A stretch of DNA of 64,000 nucleotides from Metridium senile (lineage: Eukaryota; Cnidaria; Anthozoa; Actiniaria; Metridiidae), in assembly GCA_949775045.1 (NCBI GenBank), contig OX459096.1, positions 43,742,379 through 43,806,378 of the forward strand, in the 5' to 3' direction. The translations under genes and the position numbers were made by a program. The notes below the pieces were generated by a model. The model did not search any database, was not told the DNA's origin, and saw only the letters and a list, made by a program, of their open reading frames with translations. This document shows positions 1-12,600 of the stretch, piece after piece (the stretch's first letter is position 1; the number at the start of each line of letters is the position of its first letter).

Positions 1-10
1 TATACAAGCA

Positions 11-1198
11 ATGAGTTCCTTTTCCATACGAGATATCCTGGATCTTCCCGAGGATACTATTCGTACCTTACAAGCGATAAAAACACCGATAGAAATGCCA
101 AGTGAAACACTTCCAGAAGAATCAGGCCAAGTGGCTGCTAAAGAGACAGACGACGGCACTGAAACTACAACCGGTAAGTATTTGTATTATGTACAAAAAA
201 ATAGCTACTGAAAGAGTTTTATCTTTCTGGTTCTCACAACTCGGACTAAATTCTCTAAGAGAGATTTGTCTTTCTCAAGACCACCACTGTGTCCTCTAGA
301 TGCCATAGTTAAGAGGGCTTAACATTGAGAACGTGAATACTTTCTACAAAACACTTTAACTTGAAAAGCCTTTTGGAATCCTTAAGAAATACTGCATGGT
401 TGACGAGAACAACATGCCCGCCGCAGAGTAATCGTTTAACATAGCCAATTTGCAATAGTTGTTTGAACCCATGTTGTTTAGTTAATAAAACCAGAAGAAA
501 CGATACAACCAAAAACTATCTTGTCATTATCGATTTTTTTCAGTAAACTAATAATTGGAGGGTGCAATAGGATATGTCAACGATGCGGTGTCAGTAATTT
601 TATTTAGAGTAAACTCGTTACACAGTTGCGACAATAAAGTTGGTTACCGTCAACTTTATTAGAAAATAATGTCAAAACCCAAATAAAATTAATCCTCAGA
701 AAACAAATCTTAGAATTGTATGACTCTTTAATGTTATTTCGATCTATGTTTGTAGAAATCCCCACGGAACAAGACGAAACACGTTTGACGGTGGAAGAAA
801 AGTCCGAAGATACAAAACGTGATCAACACGACCTTCCTAAGAAACGAAAACGACGGGTTCTTTTTACCAAGGCCCAAACGTTCATTCTAGAGAGACGATT
901 TACACAACAGAGATATTTATCAGCCCCTGAACGAGAAGAACTTGCAAGAATAGCGAACCTAACGCCAGCCCAAGTCAAAATATGGTTTCAAAATCATCGA
1001 TACAAATTTCGTAAACAAATGAATGAAAAGGGTCCTTGGGATAAACCTTACATCGCAGGGCCCTTTTTAACCGGTTCGGGACAGTACTGTAGTTGCGGGA
1101 CTTTGAGTTGTAGTTATTTGAGTTCACCTTACCAACCACCAGACTACCTTCACTATCCGTCACCTTCATCATTTTTACAGCCGACGGCTTTCTGGTGA
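11..1198 (+). CDS. NK2-class homeobox transcription factor (upstream gene, two exons)
   Basis: Sequence-specific nuclear transcription factor of the NK2 class. Exon 1 is 11-173 (donor GTAAGTA at 174). Exon 2 is best taken as 756-1198 after acceptor TTTGTAG; the split codon G|AA keeps the frame and gives about 201 aa. A second in-frame acceptor (CTTAG, exon from 714) would add 14 residues. Residues 2-14 hold FSIRDIL, a TN/eh1-type motif known to recruit Groucho co-repressors. The homeodomain is residues 84-143, with Trp48 (W131), Gln50 (Q133), Asn51 (N134) and the NK2 hallmark Tyr54 (Y137) in WFQNHRYK. No typical NK2-specific domain follows; the C-terminus is rich in Pro, Ser and Tyr with a short CSCGTLSC cysteine patch. 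The ATG lies 10 bp from the window edge, so promoter and 5'UTR are not visible and an upstream exon cannot be excluded. AATAAA at 1746 and 1931 are candidate poly(A) signals. Confidence 0.85.
174..755 (+). other. intron of the upstream NK2 gene
   Basis: Phase-1 intron with donor GTAAGTA at 174-180 and acceptor TTTGTAG ending at 755 (alternative acceptor CTTAG ending at 713). Nothing else recognisable inside. The intron of the downstream NK2 gene sits at the same place relative to the TN motif and homeodomain and has the same phase. Confidence 0.7.
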
Positions 1199-4100
1199 AA
1201 TATAACCAGAAACAAATGAAATGGCACACTTTGCTACCAACGAGCAATTCTTGAAAGGAATTGGACAACATTTAATCGAGCTCGCATCAAAGACAACTGA
1301 TTGGTGTACTAAAGATATGTATACCACCAACTTATTTGTACAAATACGATATTTAGACTTTTCAATCGAAAACGTCTTTGTTGCTTTACAATGGATAGTA
1401 TCAGGGGGATATTTAACACAAACTCAGCTGTGTCATATAAAGTATAAATTTGTATTAGTGTTGTTGATATGATGTTGAAGTCATTTTTTCTTGTTAAAAC
1501 AATGTTTCGTTAAGGCCAATGTAAAGAAAAACTAAAACCATTGCATGCGTCATATTGTTCAATATTTTTTACAGGCAAAAAGAAGGGGGGGAAACGTTGT
1601 AAGTCCTAGATGTACAGTATTAACTACATTATGTATAATATATTAAATCCATAAATTAAGGCTGTGAAAATCAGGACCAGTTGTAGATTTTTATTAGTCC
1701 TAGACTAGACCATATTGCCTTTTTTTGATGTTAAGTACCAACGTGAATAAACTGAATGCACTGTGTATTAACTGTTGTTTTGCTGTGGTAACGAGTGGAA
1801 AAATGATTTATCTCAAAACTAACAAATAACTATACAAGATGCACATGGAAATATGATGGTACTATATTATCAATAAGACAAATTGAATCTTGTTAAATGC
1901 CACGTTTTATGGTTGCCTTCTCAATCTCCAAATAAATTAAAAGTCTGATATCTTAGCATCTCGAACACGCTTAAACATTTTCAAAATTTCATAGAAACAA
2001 AGTTATCGATTGGAGAGATGTATTTTAAGATATCAGTTTTTATTTGGGGAAGGAGAGATGGGCGGGAAGATTCTAGATCATGCATGCAGGCACGATCAGT
2101 AAACATCGCTTTGGCCTCATTGAAGCTAGAATACTACAGCAACGGTTTAATTATCACTGATGAAGTATTGGAAATAGGTCGGTGTTCATATGCATGGATA
2201 GATAGAATAGTATTGTGAGATTTGCTCAAGTTAATGGAGCATATAAATACGACTCCCCATTACGAGGTACAACCTTACCATTGAAATCACTTACAGCAAC
2301 TTTAGCTATTACTGCGCGGGCAGTATATTATTATTAAATATTTCGGTGTAATATGAATATATAGAATAGTATAGGATATTATTGGGAGGTTTTCTCAGGT
2401 TAACTAGGCATATATTAGCTGCAGTGTGCTCATCGAAATCACTTTGGCAAAGAAGCATACAACAACTTACTATTATGGCGAAATATTGAACATAAATCGG
2501 TGTTACAAATATAGATTCATAAACTAAACTAGAGTGAGGAAGGCCACCCGAATAACAATTATTTCAACAATATATTCACTAGTGCATTGGGTTCATATAA
2601 CCTACAATAGACTTGTTCTTAGAACTGTAACAGGTAACAAGAAAAAGAGACTCTAGTTTGAAGAGTCAGCTAGTTGTTTTGTATGACTCTGAAGTACGGT
2701 TCCTTGGGAAAGATTGCTATCTTTAAGAGCAGTCCTTATGGGGTACAGAAACACTTCTCAGGACTCCCAATTGAATCTTTAAGCTAACTCCCGCTTTAGT
2801 TTAAAAAACCCATGAGAAGCAAATACTGTATTTAAGTCAGTTGTTGATGCAATAAGCTTGAGCCAAGGACGACACTTACAAAGATGATTACGCCCTTAAA
2901 ACTTTAATATTGTGAAACAACAAAGAGCTTCTCTATTACATTTCAAGTTTTCAAAACAAACTAATACAAATACATCGAGATTTTTCATTTGGGAACTTGT
3001 GCATTCTATACCAAGATGCAGTTTTGTGTAAGTGAAATTCAAGGGTTTTTAATTCTTTGCTATAAAAACTACGAAACACGACGTTATCTATATAAGAGAA
3101 CTATTAAGCTTTTACCAAAGAAAACCGTTTTTATTAAGTTATTTTTAATGTCTCGCTCTATACCAATAAATCGAATCAATCTTCAAGGTTCGAAACGTTT
3201 GTTTTTTCTGTGAGAATGTTCTTTTATTCATCTATAATAACACAACACGTACGCGCAATGTCTTCATAACGATCATCCGACCTAAAGATCTTGTGGAAAT
3301 AGTTCTATAGATCTGATTCTTTTTTTATTGAATGTCAAGCATGAATAATAGTTGTGATCATTATTCTCAATATGGTGACATATCGTAACTGACAGGTCAG
3401 GACAATCCGCTAAATAGGGCTGAACATAGGAAATGCCAAATTAAACAACCATCGTACAACTCTGACCAACGCAGTGACGTTGTGTTTAACCTAACATCAA
3501 ACAGTTTCTTTTCAAAAAAACTAACCTAAATTTCCAGAGCGTTAGAAAATGAGATAAGACGGGATTAAAGGGGCAAGGAAGCGACATGTACAATGATGTA
3601 CAGTTAGAGAGGATGATGCGGTTAAACGAATCGCAGCCAAGTCCAAAGAACTGTGTTTATTTATCATGTCAGCTTTATGTAACCAACAATAGCTTAATAA
3701 CACTAGGTTTAATTAAAAATCGCCGTTTACTGTGCAAAGATATTTGGCGATCAAACGAGACCATTGACAAGGCCTTTTGTTTTGGAACCTCTGTAGCTTC
3801 AGGTGTAGAAAAGTTAGACTTGCGAACACAAGAGAACGAGACTTGAACTTGATCATCTACGGGTCTATCAATTTAACTAACCTCGAGAAGATCATATCCT
3901 CAGCGATAATTAATGCCAAGGAAGTTGTTAACTTTACGTTCGTTTATCTTCGCTATAATTCAACATGACATTTCCGAGCTGTTATCGTCACATTTTCTTT
4001 ATTGGAAAAACTATTATATTAATCCGATCTATTCCCTGTAAAATGACATAACAATATAGACATAATGTGCTTTACTTCATTTGTATTTGTAGTGCAGTAG

Positions 4101-7100
4101 TTTTCTCAACAAAAAAATACAAAAGTTTACAATTTGAATGAAAATATTAATCACTCTTTAATTGGATCTAGTGTCATGTCATTTTGAATCATCCAATTCA
4201 ATTTCATTAAAAAATCTTGAATCGTTTTGTTTATTCCCGTGTTTGAATGTCTGTACAGCTCGATTTGCTTGTAACTATCCCGCCAGCGATAGGAAATGAA
4301 ATTTGTAAAGGTTCCTCATTCAACACAGAGTATTTTAAACAAATATTACATTGAAAAAAACATGAGTAGGGGCGTTTTGGAAGGAGAAAATTATTCAAGA
4401 AAAGTCCTCGATGTGAATAAATAACAAACAAGGCAATTCTAGTGAATTTGGATGTTCTTGTTGTAATTAAATAACAAAGAAAGCTAAAGGATCTAGAACT
4501 TGATGTATATATTTGGCAACAAAACTTTTAAATAAACAAAAAAGTACAAAAATATAATACACCGTAAATTGAATTATCTACCATTCACCGTGTCAAGCAT
4601 AACTGGAGCAGTACAAAAGACCAAAAGACACAGACCAGATAAATGGATTTTAATATTTGAGAAAACCAATTTATATGTTAGGAAAAATAAATTAGTGTGG
4701 CTTAATAAAGCTGCTAGCGAGCAAATTAGAAAGGAGAACTGTTTTCTTAAGTAATTAAAAAGCGACAAAAAAAAAGACAGTTTGTGATTCTGTGTAAACG
4801 AACGATTGTTTCTTTGGTTAGAAGACGTTTTCTTCTTCGATGTAAAATTTGGGGACAAATTTAAAGCTACACTTAAAGAAATAAAAGTCTATAAGCTAGA
4901 GGAAAGTTTTCAAATACATTTTTTTAAATTTGTGTAATCGAACAATTCCTCTTCTTTGTTGTGAAGATTGGTGAGAAAAGTTAGTAGCTTAAAAAATATT
5001 AAAGTAACAAAAATGAAATTAGAAAACAATTATTAAAGACAACTTGCGAACAAACAAAATATACATTCTCTATTGTTGTACATTGTACAATTTGGGTAAG
5101 AAAATTTGAATGATTATTTAAATTATTGTTGATCGTTCGACTATGTTTGAATTTAAAAGTGATTTCGCGAAAATATTATTATCCCAAACATTATTAGAAA
5201 CATTAATATAAAGTTCTAGATTTTGAAAACAGAAAACAGTGTATACGTAAAAAAGTTAGCGTACCTTAAATTATAAAATATTTTAAAGCAAAGTTTACAT
5301 TTAAATTTTCAAATTTAATTCATATTAAAGTTGCAGAGGATACTTAAAAATACTGCAGACAGAGTAAATAGTAAAAGAACCGACTCTTCTTCTTAAAAGT
5401 ACTTCCTCTCAGGTGAAGATAGAGCTGTTTTGGAAATAAATATAACACATATAACTTGGTCGCCCTAATTTGAAAAAATACAGAGAGATGGTTTCGTAAC
5501 AAAATGTCGTTATAAAACTTCACACAAAAAACTCTGTAACGATGAATTTGCAAACTAAGTATATTGAAAATTATCGAGTACAATTTCATACTAAATACGT
5601 GCCACGAAGAGAGACAATTTGACGATATATCAAGCTGACTTCGATGTGGGAGAACATGTAAAAAACCCCGCGAGCAAGAAATTATATATCATGCATATCG
5701 ACAAAGTTCTTCAATGAAGGATTTTCTCATCACACAACTTATAACTCTCTTTGATATCTTGACAAGAAATGTCCAAATAATTTGATTCAGTTCCTCCAAA
5801 AGATTCATAAAAACACTTTAACAAAAATAGTTAAAAATAATACACTAGGAAGATTTGAGCATAGTTAACACAACATGATTTGATGTTAAAACTTTCGACC
5901 AAAATTGAGTTAAGATTCGAACGGAGAAATTTGTACCACCACCACTAGAGATGAGTATGTATGTATGCAATGGCCTCGGATAAAAAAAAAACAGTTTTAA
6001 ACTGATTTCAATTAAGTTTGCCTGAGGCCAAAACGATTTCAAATCAAAGCCTCACTGTAGGGAATCATGGAGAGCAAAATGATTACCTTTTAGGCGAACA
6101 ACTGCTTGAGTATACTTTCTGTAGAATTACAACATGAAGAGGAAATTGACTCACAGCAGTTTATGGGGAGTCCAATGAGGTTTGTTATCAAAACAACGGG
6201 ATTTAATCGACAAAACAAAAAAATTCTCCATGATGATGGACATAGCTTAGAACATGGCGTAAACACGGAGCGCACGTGTATCAAAAACGAGCGAATGTGT
6301 GAGACTTATGGCTATTATTGAAAGACAACTCATATACAGACTTGGTGAGGGAAATATTATAAGCTATGTATTTATAACCATAGTGAGTAACTGAAAAATA
6401 CATGGTAAAAAATCAAGAAAAAAGAAATGAATAAATTGGATGATTTTAAGAGAAATTAGTGAGTGAACAGTGCCAGTTAGCGCGCGCGCGCGGACTAAGC
6501 TGAGCCATGCATGGGCAAATAGAAAATACGAACAATTTATAAAGGAGAGTAAGGCATTCGAATTGTAATGGAAATGAGACAAACAAAGGGACTACGAACC
6601 ATGAAATGAGAAGAAAAAGAAAAGACGAGATGAAACTAAGAGGAAGAATAGATCTTTCCCGAATTCTCTTCACTGACTGATAAAACAATAGACTCAAGTC
6701 AAGGCTAGAGTGAATACAATTGAATATATAGATCTATCCACTCAAACTTCTACTGGAATCATTGTTCTGTGATCAGCTTGTCGTGCGAATACGGTAAAGG
6801 TCTATGACAAACGTTAATATATCTTGTTCTGATATCTCTTATCGTAAAATAATGAAAAATCAGTGACATCGAAAAGGTTTTAAAAATAACTGACCCTCCT
6901 ATATTACAATTCTATTTGGTATTTATAACTGATTTCTTTATCACAATTCATTCACAAGAGATTCATAATTACCCTATAATTACATAAACATAAGAACAGA
7001 TAATTAGTTAAGATTAATAGTAATAACAGCTCAAATAAATTAGAAAGAAATGTGTATAACAAAGTTTTTAACGGTGTCATCAACGATGCATAATATCATA

Positions 7101-8340
7101 AATATATATTGCGACTCAGTGATATGGGTAATCCTTTTTGTGTATTATCATACAATACAATAAACTTTACTTTACTTTACGAGGGAAAATACGTATTAAC
7201 ACTAAAAAGTTATCTAACATACGGCCCTCATTCGTATTAATGACCATTTCTGATCTATGAGTAAAGCGCATTTGAACATATTCCACAACATAGAAAAAGC
7301 ATTGTGGCACGAATCAAGGAGGAGTGAGAAACAGCTTGAAAAGGACAAAGAAAAGGGAGAATACATACATGTATGGGAAGGGTGAAATGGCTTAACAAAT
7401 CAGTATAATGATCAGGGGGATGACAGAAAAACGTCATGAACAATTGACGGGGGGATACTTGAATAATTTTTTCAGCCTTCGTTGCTTGCAGTCTGCATGC
7501 GGAGTGATTTGTTCTCAATCTGCACCCTCGAAAACCATTTTCCTATCAACAGTCACCCTGCTATACATTCTACGCGAGACCGAGATTACTAACACAACAC
7601 ACATTCCTTGTACCAACGCGTCATGCCATTAATCAGCATTGTAACACTACAAGACGGGGTATTAACACACACTGTGTGGATTTCCTTCTAAACATCCGCC
7701 AATGATTAAACTTGTACGACAGGAATGTCAGCTATCATGAGGGACGTTATTGTTGAGGGGCTCAACTAACCACACTTCTAAGTGATCCGGATTGTGTGGC
7801 ATTAGAGGGGAACAATGGAGCACGTCCGTGATATATACGTCTATAAATTACTGACTTAAACTTAGGTCACAAAGTTTAAAGACTGTTCACATACTTTGGA
7901 TACTTATAGTGGTAGTGGTCAGCGGTTCCAATAGGAATATTGTATACAGAATGCATGCAATCAGACAGAGAACATTATTATTGGGAATTTGATTCGATTA
8001 AAACTATTATTTTCAGGTAATAACCTTTGTCTATACTATATGAAACAATACGCACTGTAATACAGCGAAAACTATTTACATCAGAAGAAATACCCAATTT
8101 GTCAAGTGTTGATTATAAACATATTTTTTTCATGCTTCTGGAAATATGCATTAATATTATTAAATAATGGAACTGAAAGATTTGCAGAAACAGAATACAC
8201 CATTTTGTTATCATACGTCCATACTATTTATAAGAATATCTAAATTCTGTAACTGAGTATTTTCCCAAGTTCTCAGGTTAACTATAATATATTTATAACT
8301 GCGTCATCGTATTTAATTTAATTATTTGGACTTAACTCCA
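1199..8340. other. 3'UTR and intergenic DNA without supportable genes
   Basis: AT-rich sequence with stops in all frames and only short chance ORFs. Visible structure: two candidate AATAAA signals (1746, 1931); a loosely repeated ~170-bp motif between about 2160 and 2540 (the words 'ggtcggtgtt', 'atagaatagta' and 'ctcaggttaact' recur); a (CG)n run near 6480; and a short TTTAC-repeat tail near 7160-7185 that resembles the 3' end of a non-LTR retrotransposon. No RNA gene recognised. Confidence 0.5.
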
Positions 8341-8939
8341 GGATGAACCCGGAAAAAAAGTCGGGTCCACTGAAGTCTCGGGCGTCAGTCGTTCGTCGGA
8401 ATTCAAATATATATACATAAACACCGGCCGTCGTAAATCCTCCAGAATAGTCGGGCAAATAAAAAGATCGAGTATTTAGCCGTAAATATTTCCTGATATT
8501 CAGACATTGAGGTTATGTAACAACATCCTTTCCAAGACTTAGTCATTATCCTTAGAAACACAGACCGCAATGACTTCAAATATAACGGAACTTGTTATAA
8601 GCGGCCTGTTTTTTTTGGAGGGGTACTTCCACACTCCACTATCCAGACTCGTCTCTTGAACAGGACCTCAAGGATTTGTCTTTTAAAGGTAACTTAACAA
8701 TATTAAAAACAGAATAGTACTTTTGAACGTTTCAAACGTCAATCCTTCGTCCAAGTAAAAGAGGATAAATAGTATCACGCGGTACGGGGTATGAGGGGTA
8801 CTTTCATTTTCCACTATCCAGACTCATCTCTTGAACGGGACCTCAAGGATTTGTCTTTTAAAGGTAACTAAACAATTTTCAAAATCGAGTGGTACTTATT
8901 GACGTTCCTTCTTCGTCCCAGTAAAAGAGAACAAACAGT
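8341..8939. repeat. direct repeats of ~150 bp (175-bp offset) with a related upstream fragment
   Basis: 8620-8773 and 8795-8939 are imperfect direct copies. Both open with GGGGTACTT, share CCACTATCCAGACTC and ACCTCAAGGATTTGTCTTTT, and end in a CTTCGTCC(A/C)AGTAAAAGAG stretch. A shorter related segment ending in CGTTCGTCGGAATTC lies at 8370-8402. The word pattern 'gacgttt...cttcgtc' is also found at 19345-19370, where the fuller form 'acgtttcgagc...ccttcgtcgg' resembles termini of Penelope-like or other cnidarian retroelements. The family assignment is a guess; the repetition itself is direct observation. Confidence 0.55.
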
Positions 8940-9342
8940 TAAAACAAATAAAGGATGTGTGTCCGAATCGTATGTAAGAACCCCTTGTATAGCGGTGTAA
9001 AAGTTGCAGATTGTTACTTTTAATTTGTTTCCTTAAAAACACCGACGCGGTTTGGGTGACGACCAAGGGTATAAATATCTGTTTTGTGGGAAGGTTTTCA
9101 AAAGTAAAAGCCCCAAAGTTGGCGAATTATCTGATTGTTAGCCGGACACTCCACCTTCAGAGACATCTTAATCATTGTCTACCGAATATGGTTCATACAT
9201 CTCTCCTTTCTTGAATCTTCTTGAACCGATATATGTTTCATGATACCAAGCATTTACAACAATAATAATAATTATTATACATTTTACCAACTACATTGAA
9301 TCTGATTGGCTGAGAGCACACGGCTAAATCCGAATAGCATGT

Positions 9343-9654
9343 GAACTTGACAGTGATAATTGCATTGTCTGTAGTTATCACTGTCAAGTTCCCAGGCTCT
9401 CTCCGTTCTCAGGGAGTTGATGTGAAAATGTCAGCGAGATTTGCTTGTTATTGTCTCTTTTACCTGATTATAATTGTACTTTTACTTTAAAAAATGTATA
9501 ATAAAACAATTATTGAATTCGGTTTTCGCATGATATCGTAAATTATCAAGACCTCGAGTCAGTATTATCTGCCTCAGCCAGGAGGCTTCGGCAGATAACA
9601 CAGACCTCGGTCTTGATAATTTACGATATCATACTCAACCTCATCCAATAATTG
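9343..9654. repeat. two foldback (MITE-like) inverted repeats
   Basis: First hairpin: perfect 17-bp arms 9343-9359 and 9375-9391 (GAACTTGACAGTGATAA and its complement) around a 15-nt loop. Second: arms of about 27 bp at 9530-9556 and 9605-9631 (ATGATATCGTAAATTATCAA and its complement), with an inner complementary pair (TTATCTGCC / GGCAGATAA) and outer CAATTATTG / CAATAATTG ends near 9508 and 9646. The nested structure suggests a non-autonomous DNA transposon whose ends flank the second hairpin. Confidence 0.6.
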
Positions 9655-9660
9655 CTTATT

Positions 9661-12600
9661 ATTCGCGTGCCAAGGTATTTATTTAGCTGAAGTTGACGTT
9701 GACTGTATTTATGCAGGGTAGCCCATTCAGCCATAGGCTGCTATCCATAGGGGCCCTGTTTAATGAAACCACTTACAATTTATTAATTACAAACATATCA
9801 ATTTGGCTATACTAAGACAAAGACTAATAATAATTACTATTAATAATAATAATAATAATTTTACAATAATGTATTATAAAATGTTTTGAAATTTAAAATG
9901 AAAGTTATAGTTAATTTTACAATAAATCAAAAAGCTATGTATTATAAAAATGAGTTCTAAGGCGCTGTTTAAAAATAGATTAATTATTGCTTTCTTTGAT
10001 ATAATCATTTAGAGAATTATAAAGTAAAGATCCTGAGTATTTAAAAGTTCTTTGCTATACAGCTAATTGGGGACACAAATTGAAAACTAATTTGAAATTT
10101 TTCATATTTATTAACTACAAAAGAGGTTTCATGTCTGGAACGAAGAATAGAGAATATAACCGAGCCTATGTTGCATACTAAAGTACGTAAACAATAATGT
10201 CACAAACTTTGAACAGCTCTTCTCAGACATGAACAAATAAGCAGTGAAGTAAATCTGTACTTTCCGAAACTTAAGCTACAACTGAGCTAGAACACTCAAT
10301 ATTCTCCCTTCTTTTCATAGCGTTTTTCTTCTATCTCCCCAATTATTTTAGACGATATTTCTCCCTCCTCCCAATCTATATTGTGATTGTTCCCACTTCC
10401 CATTTTATTTGTGTTTCATTCACATTGTGTTTCTCCCTCCTCCCTGATCCGTCCTCTCCCTTTACAAACATTAGCTTCAAAAAGATTGAAACACGCTGAC
10501 CATTTTCAACAACTTTTGGCGTAAAGTCTAGACAACATATCAGTAATACTACGTATACGGTATGTCAGATTTTGAACATAATTTCCTTCCTTCTGTTAAA
10601 TGTTGCTGTGAAAAAAAGCTCAATCTACAGTACAGGAAGCCAACATTGAGCGGTAGGGCGAGAAGAAGACTTAGTTAAAGTTTATGTGATATTTTTCTAT
10701 TGAACGTGCAATATATTATCTTAGCTAATTGTGACGCTCATTTCAGGTTAACTGCGCAGAAATATAAATTTACTAATGAAAATATCGATATGTTAAACTC
10801 ACCAAAAAGAGCCTTGAATCATGATTGACGTATTAGATATGCATCAAATTATTTCTCGTTGCATGTCAAACAAGTTTGTGCTGGTGTTTTGCATGGTAGT
10901 GTAAATGTCCAGTTGTATCCGGATTGACTTCGCTTCGGGCATCCGTGTTAAGCTCCAGAGAAAACCTCCGATAATGAAGTAATCCCATTTTTAATACGAC
11001 AGAAAACGTTAGCTGTATTATCAAATACCTTGCAGGTAACGTGTATAACGACTTGACTTCCGGATCTTTTCACCATAAGGTCTATTTTGAGAACATCGTT
11101 ATTATCTTTAGGAAATACTACTTGAGCATTTAGTATCGAAGCTAAACAAAACTTATTTAGGTTTGATAACCTTTAAAGTTTTTTTCTGAAGCTAGCTATA
11201 ATTGTCAAAGACTTAGTTTCTAAATTTAGTTCAATAGCTTGATATTTTTGAAAATGTTTGTCTGGTAAAGACATGTCTATTCTAGCCTTTCTTCTCTTTT
11301 ATATACGCTTTTTCCTCTCCCCTTCTCCCATCCGCTATACGCTTTTTCCTAGTTCCCCCTCCTCCCATCCGTTATATACGGTTTTTCCTAGTTTCCTCCC
11401 ATCCGCTTCTTACCACAATCCCCGTGTTTTCTAAATTTTTTTCCCCGGTATCCGTTGTGCAAAACTATCATTGACTGCTTGCAGTCTAATAGAGTAGGTC
11501 CTTTTTACATTTTTAAAAACCTATCTTTTATCTTAGTAAAAACGCGTAGCTTTATTATCATTATTTTTTCTTCAAACGTACGTTGTGTTTTTCATTGTTA
11601 ATTCTCAGTTAATTTTTATATCGTTTTTCATAATTTACTATATTTCTTCTATTTTCCATTTCTTCGTATCAGAGCTTTTAATTTCTCTTCTTTATTTTTT
11701 TGTTTCATATATATTTGAATTGTTTAATGGATGCTACTCTTAAATTTTTCTCTTTCTTTCCTGCACGTTTCTAAAGTTTACTTTAATTTCTAAGTTTCGT
11801 GCTTACTTGTAATTCATAAATATAAAGTAAAAACTTGGCTTTGAGAGTCTTAGCTTTGAACAGTTGAATCAGCGTCCAACCAGGATTCGCGTTTTATTTT
11901 CCATTTCCATTTACCATTTACTCACTTGAAAGTTCGCAAAAGTTTTCTTTGAATCCATTCATTGGGCAAATTTCACAAATTGATGTTTTAAGGTGTAACA
12001 CTTGATTTCATTGTTGGGTAAATTAGTTGGTTTTTCTCTTGACAATACAGCTTTGCTATCTCACCAAACATCGCTTGACATCTTGGTCATAATCGTTTGT
12101 TTTCTATCTCTACGAAATAGCGACAGCCGAGAGTCCATTGAATGGATTAGAAAACTGCTGAATAAACACTTAGGAAACCAATGCAACAAAGAAAACAGCA
12201 AATTAGCATCATTTAGGCGAGCGATTATTTTTACTTGCAGCGTTTTGTGAGTGTTGAGATCGTCCACTTTGACACGTCTATTCATATTTTAATGAAGAAC
12301 AACGTTCTGCATAGTGTTGGGCCAGCTTGAGTGAAGAGGAGCAAGGTTTAACTTCAACTGAAGTAAAGTCAGTCGAAGTTACTTTTGTTAACTCTGTAAC
12401 TAGCTAAATCAACACTTTTGCACGCGTATTTCATTATCAGACAAAGACTATCGTGTGTGAGCAATTCGTATTACTATATGGTGATTGTAAAATATGATGC
12501 AAAACCTAGAACATGTTCTCTGACAACAAAACAAAAATTGACTCACATACAAAAATATTTGCGTTTCTTTGAATAGCTGAACCTTTTGATATTACTAACT

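Noticed and set aside
3586..3846. 86-aa plus-strand ORF
   Set aside because: No recognisable domain, no splice context or codon bias; likely chance.
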